Below, piece after piece: positions 13,344 through 25,389 of a DNA stretch of 64,000 bases. Each line of letters starts with the position of its first letter. The first letter of the stretch is position 1. The translations under genes were made by a program, and so were the position numbers. A model generated the notes under the pieces. It made no database searches and was not told the DNA's origin. It saw only the letters and a list, made by a program, of their open reading frames with translations. The DNA comes from Certhia americana (Eukaryota > Chordata > Aves > Passeriformes > Certhiidae): positions 26,632,944-26,696,943 of the forward strand of contig CM031864.1 in assembly GCA_018697195.1 (NCBI GenBank), read 5' to 3'.

Positions 13344-14710
13344 GATTGATGAACCTCATGAGGGCCATTTACAGAAGCAAGTCAAGAAACTTAACCAGCA
13401 GAAATCAAATATTTTGTTGGGAAAATAAAAGACAAGACTGTTGCTGTGTGAAGAAAATAAACCTTATCAATATTAGAAAAAAACATTCCTGATCTTTGTT
13501 TTAAAGGACTTGTTTGTACATAAGTTGCACAAACAGAAAACTGTTCATTTAAATGGGGTTTTTTTTCAGCCAGGCAGGTTTTAACAGAAATCTGTAACAG
13601 GAAATTGAAATAAATACTTTGCTCTTGTATTACAGCCCCAATTGCAGGCATTTCTTTTATTCTGGACATTTCTTTGGAAGCAGTACAGATCCCAATATAT
13701 AAATAAAATCTGCAATCAGGGTACTGAGCTTGCACCATCCAGGCCTGGAATTAACCCTGCTGAGGCGCCTGGCATTGAGCTGCCAAGGGAAAGGAGAACT
13801 GGGCTCTGTGTTTGGCTTCAATCCCAGATGAAAACAGATTTTTTTGGTGAAAAGGCTGGGCAGAAGTATCTGTGTGCAGCACAGGGGAGCTTCAGCACAT
13901 CCCCTAGCACAAGGGAATTTCATAGAGGCTGGGAAGGCTGAAGGAAAAAGCCCCAGGGGAAGACTTCCAAGGACACAGAAGGGCAATCTCTGCTCTTTTC
14001 TGAGAAGAAAAAAGATCTCATGGAAAGAAGATACCAGCCCTGAGAAGCATAAAACTTGTTCCTATGTGCTTTAAATTGAATTAATACATGGGTATTTAAC
14101 ATTGGAAGAGTAACTCCAGGTGCCTTTTTTCTTCATGCGGAAAAGGTGGGAGGGAATTCTGTTCCAGCTGGGGAACATCAGGCTGACCTCAAGTAGATGT
14201 CAAGGGGAAATAACATGGAACAAGGTGTTCTACCACCATAACCCTCATGTTGAAAACCTTTGCTCTGGACAATGCCTGCATGGGAGAGGTACCTGCAGTT
14301 TCCATTTCCCCAAAGCCCACATTTATCTTTTGTTATGCTAGGCTCTGGAAAGAAATAAAAATGTGACCTGCTTTTATTTCTTCTCTCTTTTTTTTCCCTC
14401 TTCTGGACAGCCCATGTTGTCCAAGGACCACTGGCAGTGCATTTCCCAAAGTGACATTCCTTCTCTATTTTACCTATCCTGCTGGGAAGCAGTTACTTTG
14501 GATGCTGAGCTGCACAGGACACTGCCCAGATGACTGCCAAATCCCTCGGAAATCTCTCTCTTTCAGAAATAGAACAGGCTGACCGACAAAATCCAGCCCC
14601 TTCTGTGTACTGTGGTGGCTGCTGAGGAGGTGGATGCCTGTCCCAAGTTTTACAGGAATATTCTTCACTAGAACTTTGACCTTGCATAATTGAGTTTCAG
14701 AGCAACCCCT

Positions 14711-14733
14711 CCTCTCCCTCTCTCTCTCTCTCT
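14711..14733 (+). repeat. (CT)n microsatellite
   Basis: A short pyrimidine run (cctctccctctctctctctc and onward). It produces the RERERERER stretch seen in open frames on the opposite strand, which are therefore not evidence of a gene. Confidence 0.85.
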
Positions 14734-16837
14734 GAGGTTCAGCCATGCCTCAAATGTTTTCACTTTGTCCTGTTGGAACACCTGAAGTCCATTAATCATC
14801 ACTGTCTGATCAAGGTAATTAATATTGGATGTTGCAGGCAGAAATTTTAGGGTCACATATTTTCTTCAAGACATTGTTGCTGCTCTATTACAAAGGGTAG
14901 CTCATTTTTAATTAAAAATATGTAGTAAGAAACCTCTTTCTCCTTATATAAGGGCCATATGGCATGACATAATTACAAGTTACTTTGCCTTTTACCTTTC
15001 TTTTTTCCAGTTAGTGCTCTGAAACCATCTATAAAACCATGCCTGGCTGAATTTGGCAAAGAGAGTGGTTTTCTGCAAATAATACTAAATATTGAGGATA
15101 TACTGTTAAGTGCTCATAAGTAGAACAGTATTTCTTTGAAACTTTTCACTGCTGCTTACAAAATGATGTCCAAGACAAGCCAGCTTGGAAATAAAACCTG
15201 TAATTTTCCTGGAATAGCTGCGTAAAAGTCAGGTGTCTGCACAACAATGGGTCATGATTCAGTCTGTTGATAATACTGCTATTAATTTTCCTTCATTTCC
15301 TTCTTATCAAGGATTAGCTTTTTTAATGATATTATTATTGGAAAGTACCTCAGTTTTGCTGTTGCTGTTATTATGCATCCTGTTTTCATTGAAATTGTGA
15401 AAAGAACATCTTTATTTCAGAGAAGGGCTCCTACATGTGCAGTTTCTCTGTCCCTAAGTCTTCCATTAAAAATCAGGAATTTTTGATATCAGCCGGGGCA
15501 CATAAACCTATTTTTCAAAGTATATAGAAATTATAAAATCAGGTTGCTTCTCTGATATGTATAGGGACATCTCCATCTTGTCTTCACTATGAATGCACGT
15601 TTATTTTTATGTCCTAGAGAGGAAATTTGATATCCCAAGTAGAGAGAGTCAATAGGTACAAAGCAGATTATACCTTCTAAACATGGTATACAGACCCTAA
15701 GCAGCTTGTAAGGCCATGTCTATCCTAAAACCCAACAAACGAAATATACAAACTTAACAAAAATCCCCTCTGGATATGGCTGCTGTTCTTGAAGCATGGT
15801 CAGGTGAGTCACAGTGCTGCAACATTAATATCAATTTCTTCTGAGAAGGCAGAGTAATGATTTTACTAATTTACTGTTTAAAATCCTTTCAGCTTTAGCC
15901 CTTCCTGAAGCATTGGTCACCTCAGAAAAACCCATCCTTTTTACATGGATTAATTGGGAGTAACTCCCTTTTACCCCTCCTTGTTGTGGGTGTGTTAATG
16001 TGACATTTGCTGCTTCCCAGAAGGATGAAGTTATATGCAATAAGGTTTTATGAAATTCAGTTAGTGATGTTACAGCTTATAGATAAATATCTATAGATAT
16101 TTTAGCAATAGAGCTCCATGGCTCTGTCATGGTTGTAATTAAAGAATGTGTCTTTACCCCTCCTCGTGTGCTGAGAACTGAAATTGTTCCTTTGGCAAAT
16201 GGCATGAACAAAAATGTCATTATGAGCTGCTGCTTTAATGGAATTACAAGATCTCAGGATGTGTGAATGTGGAAACAGGTCCAGTTCAAAGGGAATGAGC
16301 TGCAGTTTGTTTGTGACAATAAATCCCAGGACACAGTGGAGGCAATGCTCAGCACAAGTTTTAAATGGAGTGAGGAGAAGCTGGAGTGCTCTGATTAATT
16401 GGGATCCAGCTCTCTGTGGTGGGAGGAAAACCACGCTGCCACACCTGATTGCAGGAAGGAAGGGGGAGCTGATTAGGTTTATTAAACACTGACTCATTTA
16501 GGTGATGAATACAGTTAAATGGCATTAGTATTCTGCAAGATTTTTGTTTGAGCTGCATCAAAGCCTAAAATAAACTCTGTGTCACACTAAAGAGTTGTTG
16601 CTGGCCCAAAGAGTGAGTAAAATATTAGTGTTTAACAGTTCATGGAAAAAATATATGTGAATTGGACTAAAGGGATGAACTAATCTCACTACTGTTTTAT
16701 TATTTTGCTTGATCTAAGACAAGTTTGTTATGATGTGGCTTCTAAAGCTGGACATCATTAAGTGTTTCAAGAATGAAATCTTTGGCTTCAGCCTTAGCAC
16801 TCTGATATTTGAGTATACTGAATTCAGGATATAAGGG

Positions 16838-16879
16838 ATGCAATACTGATAGATCAGTATGCAATACTGATAGATCAGC
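16838..16879 (+). repeat. 21-bp tandem duplication
   Basis: Two adjacent 21-mers (atgcaatactgatagatcag plus one base) that differ only at the last position. Confidence 0.93.
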
Positions 16880-17430
16880 TTCTGTCCAAAGAAAAACTAG
16901 GAAATCCTAAAAAATCTCTAAATAAATATGTGTTTTAAGCAGCTAAAATACATTCTATAGAAATGACATTCTATTTTAATATAATCTAAATATTTATCTC
17001 TTGGATTGGTTTTACTTATTTAACAGGAACTGAATTATACCAACACAGCTGTAATATTTAAATTAAAATTTAACATATCGTTATTTGATAAGAATAAAAC
17101 TAGAATTCTGTGTATTTTTATCAAAATTGCTACCTGTGTTTGCAAAACATGTTCTGTCAAAACTGTCATATTTCCTCATGAGGCTGCTTGGAGAACAGTC
17201 TTTCCTATCAAGAAAAAATGACTTACTGTAATATTTTAATCTACAATTATATACAGCACATATTTAAAATTAATGTTTCCTTCTGTCTGGTTTTCCTGTT
17301 TAGTCTCACATCTCATTTTAAGATGTAAATATTTTATAGGGTAAGTATTTTTAAGTGACAGTTGTAGTCATTATAAGAACTGCTGATTCTCTGGGGTTTT
17401 TTGCTGCCAGGGAATTGGTTGTTGGTAAAA

Positions 17431-17692
17431 TCATGGAATCATGCAATGGTTTGGGTTGGAAGGGACCTTAAAGCCCATCATGTGCCACCCCCTACCATGA
17501 GCAGAGACACTTGCCAAGTATCCCAGGGTGCTCCAAGCCCCCTCCTGCCTGGCAGTGGACACTTCCATGAATCCAGGGACAGAAACAGCTTTTCTGGGCA
17601 CACTGTGCAAAGGCTTCCTCACACTCACAGGGAATGATTCTTTCCCAATATCTCATCTAAATCTTCCCTCCTTCAGCTTAAAACCATTGTAT
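17431..17692 (-). mobile_element. CR1 LINE 3' region, truncated
   Basis: Opens tcatggaatcatgcaatggt, then tttgggttggaagggacctt, gagcagagacacttgccaag, tggacacttccatgaatcca and cttcagcttaaaaccattgt. The block order is that of reversed CR1 over about 260 bp. Confidence 0.93.
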
Positions 17693-19938
17693 TATATTGA
17701 TATGCTGAAAACACTAAGAATATTTATTTTCACAATTCTTTCTTTTATCTTGTATATGCACTTAATTTTGTAACCTGTAAAATTCTATCTCCGGTGCTAG
17801 TGGGCTTAAACTTTGTGGTCAAATCAGTTTTAGATACTGGTTTTGACCAAAATACAGATTAATTATATATTCACTTATATTATATCCAAGTAGGGTGGAA
17901 TGCAGCATTCATCCTGGAGGAATGAGGCTGGCAAGGACACAGCTTTCCATCTTTTCTAGACCAGCAACAGGGAAAACTGTTCTTGGTGGTTCCTTTGCTA
18001 GAGCTTGAATACCAGTAACAAAAGATTTTCCTTGGTTCTGATACAGAAAAGATGCACAACAATGGTCTGACATTTAAAGACAATTTATTATTAGCAGCAG
18101 CATGAATGATTAAGACCTCTGCAACAGAGAGAAATTAAACCTTCAGCTTTCCCCCCTTACAAAATTATCTTTGCTGTTCCTTTCCATGCATGACTGGTCC
18201 TCGTTTGTGTAACTCCAAAACCCAGAGCCAAAGCTCAGCACAAGCAGATGGGTGGCATTTCCAGCACCACGTACCCTGCAGAAGTTCAACACCATTTCTG
18301 AAATTGTTACACTGCAAAACATGCCCATCAGCTCAGCTGACCTTTCAGTCTTACATTGTGCTCATTTGAGGATTAATTATTCCATTTCTTGTGTTTGTGA
18401 GCTGTGTTCTGCACCGAGGATGTGTAGGCATGGTCCCTGTTTTCCTCACCTGCCAACCACCTCCCCTGCTCTGGCCAACAGAAAACACAGCACTGCTCAT
18501 GCTTGCTGCACACAGTAAAGTAAAACTACAGGCTTTTATTAAATGCCAGTGCTGAAACACCATTTACTTCATGGCTTTTCATGGACAATGAACCCCTAAA
18601 AACATCTCTGCAGTAGTATCTGCTCTCAAATGCAAAGCACATTGCAAGCAAAGATATGGTGATGTTGATAGCACAGGCTTTGACACTTCTTACAAAGCTT
18701 GAGAAAACTGGGATCTGCTAAAGAATGTTACTTAATCAAGGAAAGGTTTAAAACTTCAAATAATAATGGTAAATTGAGACAGCAGACAGTTATTGTAGCA
18801 GTTATGCCATTGTTTTTATGAGTAATTATTAAATTATTTGTGAAAAACAACTATACCAGAATTAATATCCTGAATATTAAAGGAATAGTTTCTGTCTAAA
18901 AGCAGAGAAAAGGAATAAAAAAATCATATATTCCTCTAAGATTAATAACATTGCAGTATCTGTCGTGCCTGAAATGCAGAATTTACATCTGCCTACAGAT
19001 TCTTCTTCAGGGAAAAAAAAGCTTATTTTAAGTTTTGGTGCAGGGGAAAAGGTGAGCCAGTGTCTGAGCCTGATGTTTCCCTGCATGGATGTGCCAAACT
19101 GAGGCTTTGTCTGTTTAGCTGGACCGGCTGAGCTTCACAAGTGACACTCCTCCCTCACCCTCTTCCCCTCTACTTCAAAAAGTATAGATCCTGCTTTGAA
19201 TTTGCCAAATCTGAAGAGCCTCCCAGCCGTATTTCAATCTTTTCCAGCGAGCTGCCTGCACTGAGGAGTCCAGCAGCATGCCCTGAGCTGGCTGATGTGC
19301 AGCAATCAATACTGGAGTGGCATCAGCAATCTCATTAGTGGGGGGCTTTCTCACTCCTTTTTCAGAAGCAAAAGAAATCATCTGATCTTTTCTCCTGATT
19401 CCTCAAGTGTATGGATAATGATCAAAATAGTTATTAGAGATCTAAGTGTTAGTTATAAGATAAGTTATTAGAGATATAAGATGTTGCAGTGACCTCACAG
19501 AACATCAAAAGCAGGAGTGGAATCACAGAAGTGCCACTGGATCACAGCAAACCTCTGCCTTCTCTTTCCTTTTGGAGGGTAAAACTGAGAAAAAACTTAG
19601 ATTTGTTGCTTTTCCTCTATTGTTCTTCACTGACAACAGAGTATTTTGTTCCAGCAATTGTTGGGTTTTGTTATTAGGGAAACAAGGCACGTGGGTGAAG
19701 TATTTCTGTATTGTTTCCTATTAATGAAGGGCTAAATCATTTAGCATGGCTGCATGACTTTGAAAGGATGAAAGAAAATTAACACGCTATTGATCACTAT
19801 AATCTCTTCGTCTCCATTTTTGTCCTCGTTATTTTCTCCCAATTGTCTATTCAGTCCTTCTGTTGCATTGCTATTTAAATAAATAGAATAATCCTATGCA
19901 AATACTGGAATTTCTTAGAAGTTTAAAAAGTTCTAAGA

Positions 19939-19987
19939 AAAAATACATAGGTATAATACGTATTTTTTTTTATACCTATGTATTTTT
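19939..19987. repeat. perfect inverted repeat, 17-bp arms
   Basis: Left arm 19939-19955 (aaaaatacataggtata) and right arm 19971-19987 (tatacctatgtattttt) are exact reverse complements. The 15-base spacer contains the small palindrome atacgtat. It could extrude as a cruciform or fold as RNA. No terminator or gene context is visible. Confidence 0.95.
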
Positions 19988-20117
19988 CAAACTAGCAACA
20001 TTTTTACTTGAACTTCATCAGCTTGAGAAAACATAAATGTATTTCCTGCTGACTTAAAACTTGTTTGGAATAAGAAGAGAGACCCAAGTGAAACAGTTTT
20101 AAATGCATAAAGATTTT

Positions 20118-20286
20118 CATAGAATCACAGAATCCCAGAATGGTTTGAGTTGGAAGGAACCTTAAAGCCCATCGAGTTCCACCCTCTGCCATGAGCAGAG
20201 ACACCTTCCAATATCCCAAGCTGCTTCAAGCCTTTTCCAAGTTGGCCTTGTACACTTCCAGGGATGGGGTTACACTCCCAGGGATT
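20118..20286 (-). mobile_element. CR1 LINE 3' end, truncated
   Basis: A textbook reversed CR1 terminus: tcatagaatcacagaatccc, then ggtttgagttggaaggaacc, ctgccatgagcagagacacc and acacttccagggatggggt. About 170 bp remain. Confidence 0.94.
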
Positions 20287-20412
20287 ATATCTCTTAGAAT
20301 TCAAGTTTAGAAGGGACAAATGTTTTGGTAGCACATCTGCCCCCCCCTCTATATCTCCCCAAACCCAGGCTGAAAAGTGAACACAGCATTAAGATATTAT
20401 TTTAATGTAGGG

Positions 20413-20453
20413 TTTTTTTTTTTTTTTAAAAACTTAAAAAAAAAAAAAAAAAA
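20413..20453. repeat. T15 / A18 inverted homopolymer pair
   Basis: A run of 15 T, eight bases, then a run of 18 A. It is self-complementary and a likely hot spot for slippage or assembly error. Confidence 0.9.
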
Positions 20454-22198
20454 GGTTTTAACAGTGGGTTAAACAATTGTGTTTTCCTTGTTTGCAGTTT
20501 TGCAACCTGAAAGTGACTGGAGACATTGTAAATAGGACAAAAATAATTGTATTCTTGCTGAACCCTGAGGTATATTTCTACAATTGGGTTAAAATTCAAG
20601 AAAACAAATGGTTGTGCTTGATACCAGGAGAGCTAAAAGAACAGGCACAGAAGAGCTGCCGAGTGCGTTTTGGGGCTTTCTAACAGCATAAATCTTGTTA
20701 TGCAGAATGGGACTGTTGGCAAGAAGCAGAAAACACAGTGTCCATAAACATATGTATTCAGTGTTTTTCCTTCCAAATGTCTATGTGGAGGAGAAAGATA
20801 AGGCAAACAATCAAAAACTACTAAAAATGGGAAAAAATATATTAAAACTTGAGTTCTCTTTTAGTTCCCCAGGAGGTTTCACTGCAAGCATGGAGCACAC
20901 AGGCCCTGGGCTAAGTTACTTTAATTCTTGCAGCAAAGTAAGTCCATCCATCAGCCCCTTCCCTCCCCACATACTGTGATTTTATACAAAATTCCCTTAA
21001 TTTCGGGGAGAAATAAATAGGAGAAAGAGAGATTGTGCTCAGAAAATCTACCAGAAAATGCTTCATCACTGCTAATTCCTACAGGGTGAGTAGAAGGATT
21101 TTCCCAGGGTGTAGGAGACCTGTATCTTAACTCTTCCATTTGCCTAAAGAAATTCAAGTTTTTCACCTTCTAACAGAATATTCTGTATTTTCTGAATACA
21201 CTCTCCAATGCTTCTGCTTTAAACGGTTCTATTTTAATTATATCCATGTATTTTAGATGTGCAGATTGCAATGAAATACTAGGAGATTTGGAATTTCTGC
21301 TTGTTTGAAAGATCTTTATAAATTTTATGAGAAATGCCTGCATCAAATGGACGTGATTTGTACTCAGAAGGCTCCTGGTACAACAGCTCCCCAGTCCTGG
21401 GCTGAACAGATTGAAATCCAAGTGTCATTTACAAAACTCAATGGATGCACTGCAGAAAAAAAAAAATGACAAAACGCCAAATTCAGGGATGTCAGCAAGG
21501 ATTGCAATAACAAATCCAACCTGCTGGCGATATTGGGAAAGGTTTATTGTGTGCTTCGAAAGACTGATATCCCTCCTGGAGCACCAGGGAAGTGCCATTC
21601 CCTGGATTGGCTGATACAGGTCAGCAACAGTAGTGAACTCCATGGTTTTCACTGCAGAGTGAGTTACAGAGGGGGTTTCATACCCTTATCTTCTTGCTTT
21701 CAATGTGCTTGATAAATTGAGGGAGAAGAAACCTGTCATAGGCTCATTAGGTTTATAATTACAGCTACTAAAAAAAAAAAAACAAACAACTCTGTACTTT
21801 GGAATAAAAGAGTCACCATTTAAAAAACAGTTTCTAACAAAACCTTCAAAAGCAGATTAATATTTTCATTTCAGGACATAACTGAAGAAAAATTAAAATA
21901 TTACCTATTCTCACCTAATTAGAAAACATTTTAACACAAACTTCCAAATCTGTTGTTCACAGGTATCAGTGAAGACTATCAGTGAAGACACAAAAAAAGA
22001 AATTTTTGACTTCAAAACCTCACAGAACTGTTTCTAGAACACAATTAAAAATAATATCAAAGGAAGGCTTAAATATTTCAATTTCAGAATTTAACTGAAA
22101 AAGACTGAAATAATGCAATTAACTGTATCAAGAGAAAAGTTAAATATTTCTAGTAAAGGTACTGCAGTAGTGCAAGGGTTTGGCCTGGATCCTGGTAA

Positions 22199-22231
22199 GA
22201 ATCCTAGAATCCTGGAATGGTTTAGGGTAAG
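22199..22231 (-). mobile_element. CR1 3' end scrap (weak)
   Basis: Only agaatcctagaatcctggaa and tggtttagggt resemble a reversed CR1 end. What follows (22232 onward) does not match. Confidence 0.35.
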
Positions 22232-22735
22232 AGACTTTCCCCCCTTGACACTTCTCTGGGTCTGTGCACCAGAGGGTGGAATGGTGAATCCCTCTCCTTT
22301 GTCAGCATTGTGAGTAAGCAATTTTCAGTGATTGGATCACTAAGGCTCCTCCAACCGTTGCTGCTCTTCTGTTCAAGAAGCCTTTGCTTTGAGCGTGACC
22401 AGCCTTTAGTCAGGTGACAAAAATAACTAAAATAACTAAAATATAAAATTAACCCTACTTAGCTGTGCATGAGAAAAGAAGAAGGTTACATCTGAGACAT
22501 TCTTGTCACACCCCTCTCCACAGACTCACTCCCAAATTTTCCACTTGAGGGAGGACATGTGGTTTATAATAGTCCCAAGAGGTGCCCCTTCTTTGAAGGA
22601 AATACGTTCTTGGTTAACGTCAGAACAAATTACCTCACCTGAGAACTTCATCAGTTTTTACAGTAGACTTACAAAGATGAAGATAAGGTTTTAAAGACTT
22701 AAAAACTACACCAAAATTAGTGAGGAAATGTTGTA

Positions 22736-23186
22736 GTCTTACACTGGCCAAAATGCCAGGCATCCACAAAAGTTGCTCACTTACTCCCCTGCCACAGCTG
22801 GGCAGAGAAAAAATTTAATGACTTTGGGGCTGACAATTCTGTGTCTCTGAAACTTCATAGCTGAAGGCTTGTTGGGATCCTTTCTTTCCTAGGGAAAGCT
22901 TCTCACTTTCCCAAGGAAAACTGTGTAAACATATTCTCTAAACAATATCCTTTCTAAAAACAACAGGTGGTGTTTTTTCATCCCTGTGTTCCATACCATA
23001 GAATATATTGTTTCTTTTACTTAACCAATGGTAATACAGAAGGTGGTGTTCCCATTCACCAATCACTTTTTACTTAGCAAAGTAGCTTATATAAGGTACT
23101 CCATTTTGTTAATAAAGATTCCTCTTTTCAGCCTTCTGATGAACTTAGTTAGAGTCTGATGTTTCTGTTCCTAAATAACAGCGACA
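22736..23186 (+). mobile_element. LTR-like segment, plus strand
   Basis: This block has LTR-type signals in order. CCAAT-type motifs occur at about 23022 (aaccaatggt) and 23058 (caccaatcac). A TATA box (ttatataagg) lies at 23088-23097 and AATAAA at 23111-23116. A U5-like stretch then ends near ctaaataaca. The spacing from TATA to AATAAA is unusually short. Neither the TG/CA ends nor a target-site duplication could be fixed with confidence, so the limits are estimates. It may be a solo LTR or the 5' LTR of the odd block that follows. A cellular promoter is a less likely alternative. Confidence 0.5.
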
Positions 23187-23302
23187 AATGACAGCTTCAT
23201 GAGTTGAGATAAGGACCGGGAGAAAACATTCCAAGGGCAAAACAGGCTCAGTTGAGAAGTACAAAGTGAATCTACTACTAACAAAATCAGAGGAGGATAA
23301 TG

Positions 23303-23410
23303 ATAAATAAATAAATAAAATAAAATAAAATAAAATAAAATAAAATAAAATAAAATAAAATAAAATAAAATAAATAAAATAAAATAAAATAAATAAATAG
23401 AGTAAAATAA
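23303..23410 (+). repeat. (AAAAT)n / (AAAT)n microsatellite
   Basis: About 100 bp of AAAAT pentamers, with AAAT units at both ends. The FILFYFILFY frame on the other strand is this repeat read as protein, not a gene. Confidence 0.97.
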
Positions 23411-24315
23411 GCTCTTAAAACCACCTTTTCTTCCACCAACCCCTCCCTCCTTCCCACCAACAGCCCAAGGAGACAGGGCATGGGGGGTTTGGTCAGCTCC
23501 TCACCAAAGGTTTTCTTCAGGGAAGGGAGTCCTTCCCCTGCTGCACCATGGGGTCCCTCCCACAGGAGAGCACGTCAGAGACTGAAAATTGTACTTTATG
23601 ACTTAACCATTTTCATGAAGGACTAACAGCAAAACTGTACTACAAAAGCTGCAGAGAAGACCACCATACCCTGAATAGGCCTCCTGACTGAGGCCTTACA
23701 CCATTTGATGATGAAGATAAAGTAACAACTCAGGGGTGGGGACATTCACAAAGCCTGATACCTTCAGGGTGGAGAGTCCCACAGCCCCGGGGCCATCAGG
23801 TGCCAGACTCACACCAACCCTCCACACCCAGACTCTCCACACCCAAGGGGGACAGAACTACGAGAGGCTTTGGGTGTGTTTTGGAAGGCCTCTCGTGAGA
23901 GGCAGTGACCACCCATCCTCTGAGGTACGGAGGAGCTCAGCTGAGGGGCCTTCACCCGGGGGAAAGCTTATCCACAGCGGAGGGGGTGTCATGGCACATC
24001 AAAAGACCCCCCAAACAGGGTCCCCAGTCCCTGCACTGGAGCACTGCACATGATGCAACAGGTTTGCAGTGCTGCAAGGGACAGCGTCAAGCATGCCGTC
24101 TCCGGGGAGGTCTGTGGGTGTTCCCACCCGGCCCAAAGGTACAATGATCCATTGGATTCTATACTTTTCGGTGCAGGGTGGCAGGGGACCGACCCTCACC
24201 AGCAAGAAGACTAGATGGAAGGGAGCCACGAGGTGTTGTTGGGACCCTTGGATGGATGATATGCTTCCACCTAAACCCTGTCACTCTCCCTCTGTCCCCC
24301 CATTCCCCATTCAAA
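23411..24315. other. GC-rich block of unknown origin
   Basis: From about 23740 the sequence is clearly richer in G+C and in CpG than its surroundings (for example cagccccggggccatcagg and ttcacccgggggaaagctta). Open frames exist on both strands (23736-24053 +, 24069-24494 +, 23999-24229 -), but none resembles a protein family I know. Their length is what stop-poor GC-rich DNA gives by chance. It could be non-coding interior of a retroviral element lying between the two LTR-like segments at 22.7-23.2 and 25.4-26.0 kb, or an unrelated CpG-rich segment. Confidence 0.5.
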
Positions 24316-24394
24316 TTCCTTCCTTCTTTTCCTTCCTTTCCTTCCTGCCTTCCTTCCTTCGTGCCTGCCTTCCTGCCTGCCTCCCTCCCTTCCT
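24316..24394 (+). repeat. CCTT/CCTG pyrimidine microsatellite
   Basis: Imperfect tetranucleotide tract of ccttcctt, cctgcctg and cctccctc type. A polypyrimidine strand of this length can form unusual DNA structures. Confidence 0.93.
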
Positions 24395-24871
24395 AGAGTC
24401 CTGGAGGCCATCCCTTCTACAGTCCTTCCTTTCCTTCTCTTTGCCTCTTTTACTATTAAGTAAAATATATAATTTTTTAGGCATCAACATCTAACCTTAT
24501 TTGGTTTTAATCACATTTTTTGGGTATATTTTGAACCTTCAAAGTTCTTTCCATTTCAAATACAGAGACATAATTTTCTGTGGTCTTCTGGGTTTAAAAT
24601 GGATCATAGCAGACAGTTCTCTGTGAATTCTCCTGCGTGGTTCCACTCTCACGAGCAGCACCCCTACCACACCTGCCACAACGTGAGCCCCTCCCATGGG
24701 CACACAGCCCGCCCAAAACTGCTGCAACGTGGGTCTCGCTTTCCACGGGGTGCAATCCTCCAAGGACAGGCTGCTCCAGCCTGGGGGCAGAGCCCCCTGT
24801 CTGCACCGGGTCTCCCACTGGATCACAGCCTCCTCCAGGATCCACCTGCTCTGGGGTGGGCACATCCCTAT

Positions 24872-25110
24872 GGGCTGTGGATGGATCTCTGCATCCCTGT
24901 GGATCCCATGGGCTGTGGATGGATCTCTGCATCCCTGTGGATCCCATGGGCTGTGGATGGATCTCTGCATCCCCATGAATCCCCAGGAACTGTGGATGGA
25001 TCTCTGCAACCCTGTGGATCCCATGGGCTGTGGGTGGATCTCTGCATCCCTGTGGATCCCCTGGGCTGTGGGTGGATCTCTGCATCCCCATGGATCTCCA
25101 TGGGCTGCAG
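24872..25110 (+). repeat. 38-bp minisatellite, about 6.3 units
   Basis: Units begin at 24872, 24910, 24948, 24986 (39 bp), 25025, 25063 (39 bp) and a partial one at 25102. The core is gggctgtggatggatctctg followed by catccctgtggatcccat. The first two units are identical; later ones differ at a few positions. The length is not a multiple of three and the unit lacks stops in most frames. It therefore creates long overlapping open frames on both strands (24599-25330 + and 24594-25307 -, each over 230 codons). Those frames are best explained as repeat artefacts. Confidence 0.96.
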
Positions 25111-25389
25111 GGGCACAGCTGCTTCACCAAGGTCCTCCCCATGGTCTGCAGAGGAATCTGCTCTGGTGCCTGGAGCACCTCCTGATGCTTATTCTCCACT
25201 GACCTTGGTATCTCCATGTTGTTTCCTTCACATGTTCTCACCTCCTCTTCTGTGGCTAGAAAAAAGACTGTGCCCCACTTTGATTTTCTTCTTAAATCTG
25301 TTATCACAGAGGTGTTACCAACCTCTCTAATTGTGCATGTCTCTTGGAATGCAAGAAATAAGACCCTCTCTGTGACCCTCAGAGGGAGA

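Larger units (their letters stand above)
8937..17430. other. unique AT-rich DNA with CR1 scraps
   Basis: No supported exon. Apart from the separately listed CR1 ends and tandem repeats, it holds A/T runs near 12245-12284 and 13268-13282. A slightly GC-richer patch at 13740-13960 has overlapping short open frames on both strands and no recognisable product. The patch at 16100-16500 has the look of a conserved non-coding element (see findings), which cannot be tested here. Confidence 0.6.
17693..22735. other. unique DNA, no gene seen
   Basis: No supported exon. It contains the CR1 copy at 20118, a CR1 scrap near 22199, the palindrome at 19939-19987, a T15/A18 inverted homopolymer pair at 20413-20453, and a short 13-14-bp duplication at 21963-21989 (tatcagtgaagac twice). 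Nothing else can be named. Confidence 0.6.

Noticed and set aside
13642..14074. Cluster of overlapping frames near 13.7-14.0 kb
   Set aside because: A slightly GC-richer patch with few stops; frames on both strands compete and none has a recognisable domain.
23287..23481. Minus-strand frame rich in Phe, Ile, Leu and Tyr, resembling a membrane protein
   Set aside because: It is the AAAAT microsatellite translated on the other strand.
24594..25330. Open frames of 243 and 237 codons on opposite strands
   Set aside because: Both run through the 38-bp minisatellite, whose units lack stops in most phases. No domain, no splice context, and the two overlap almost fully.
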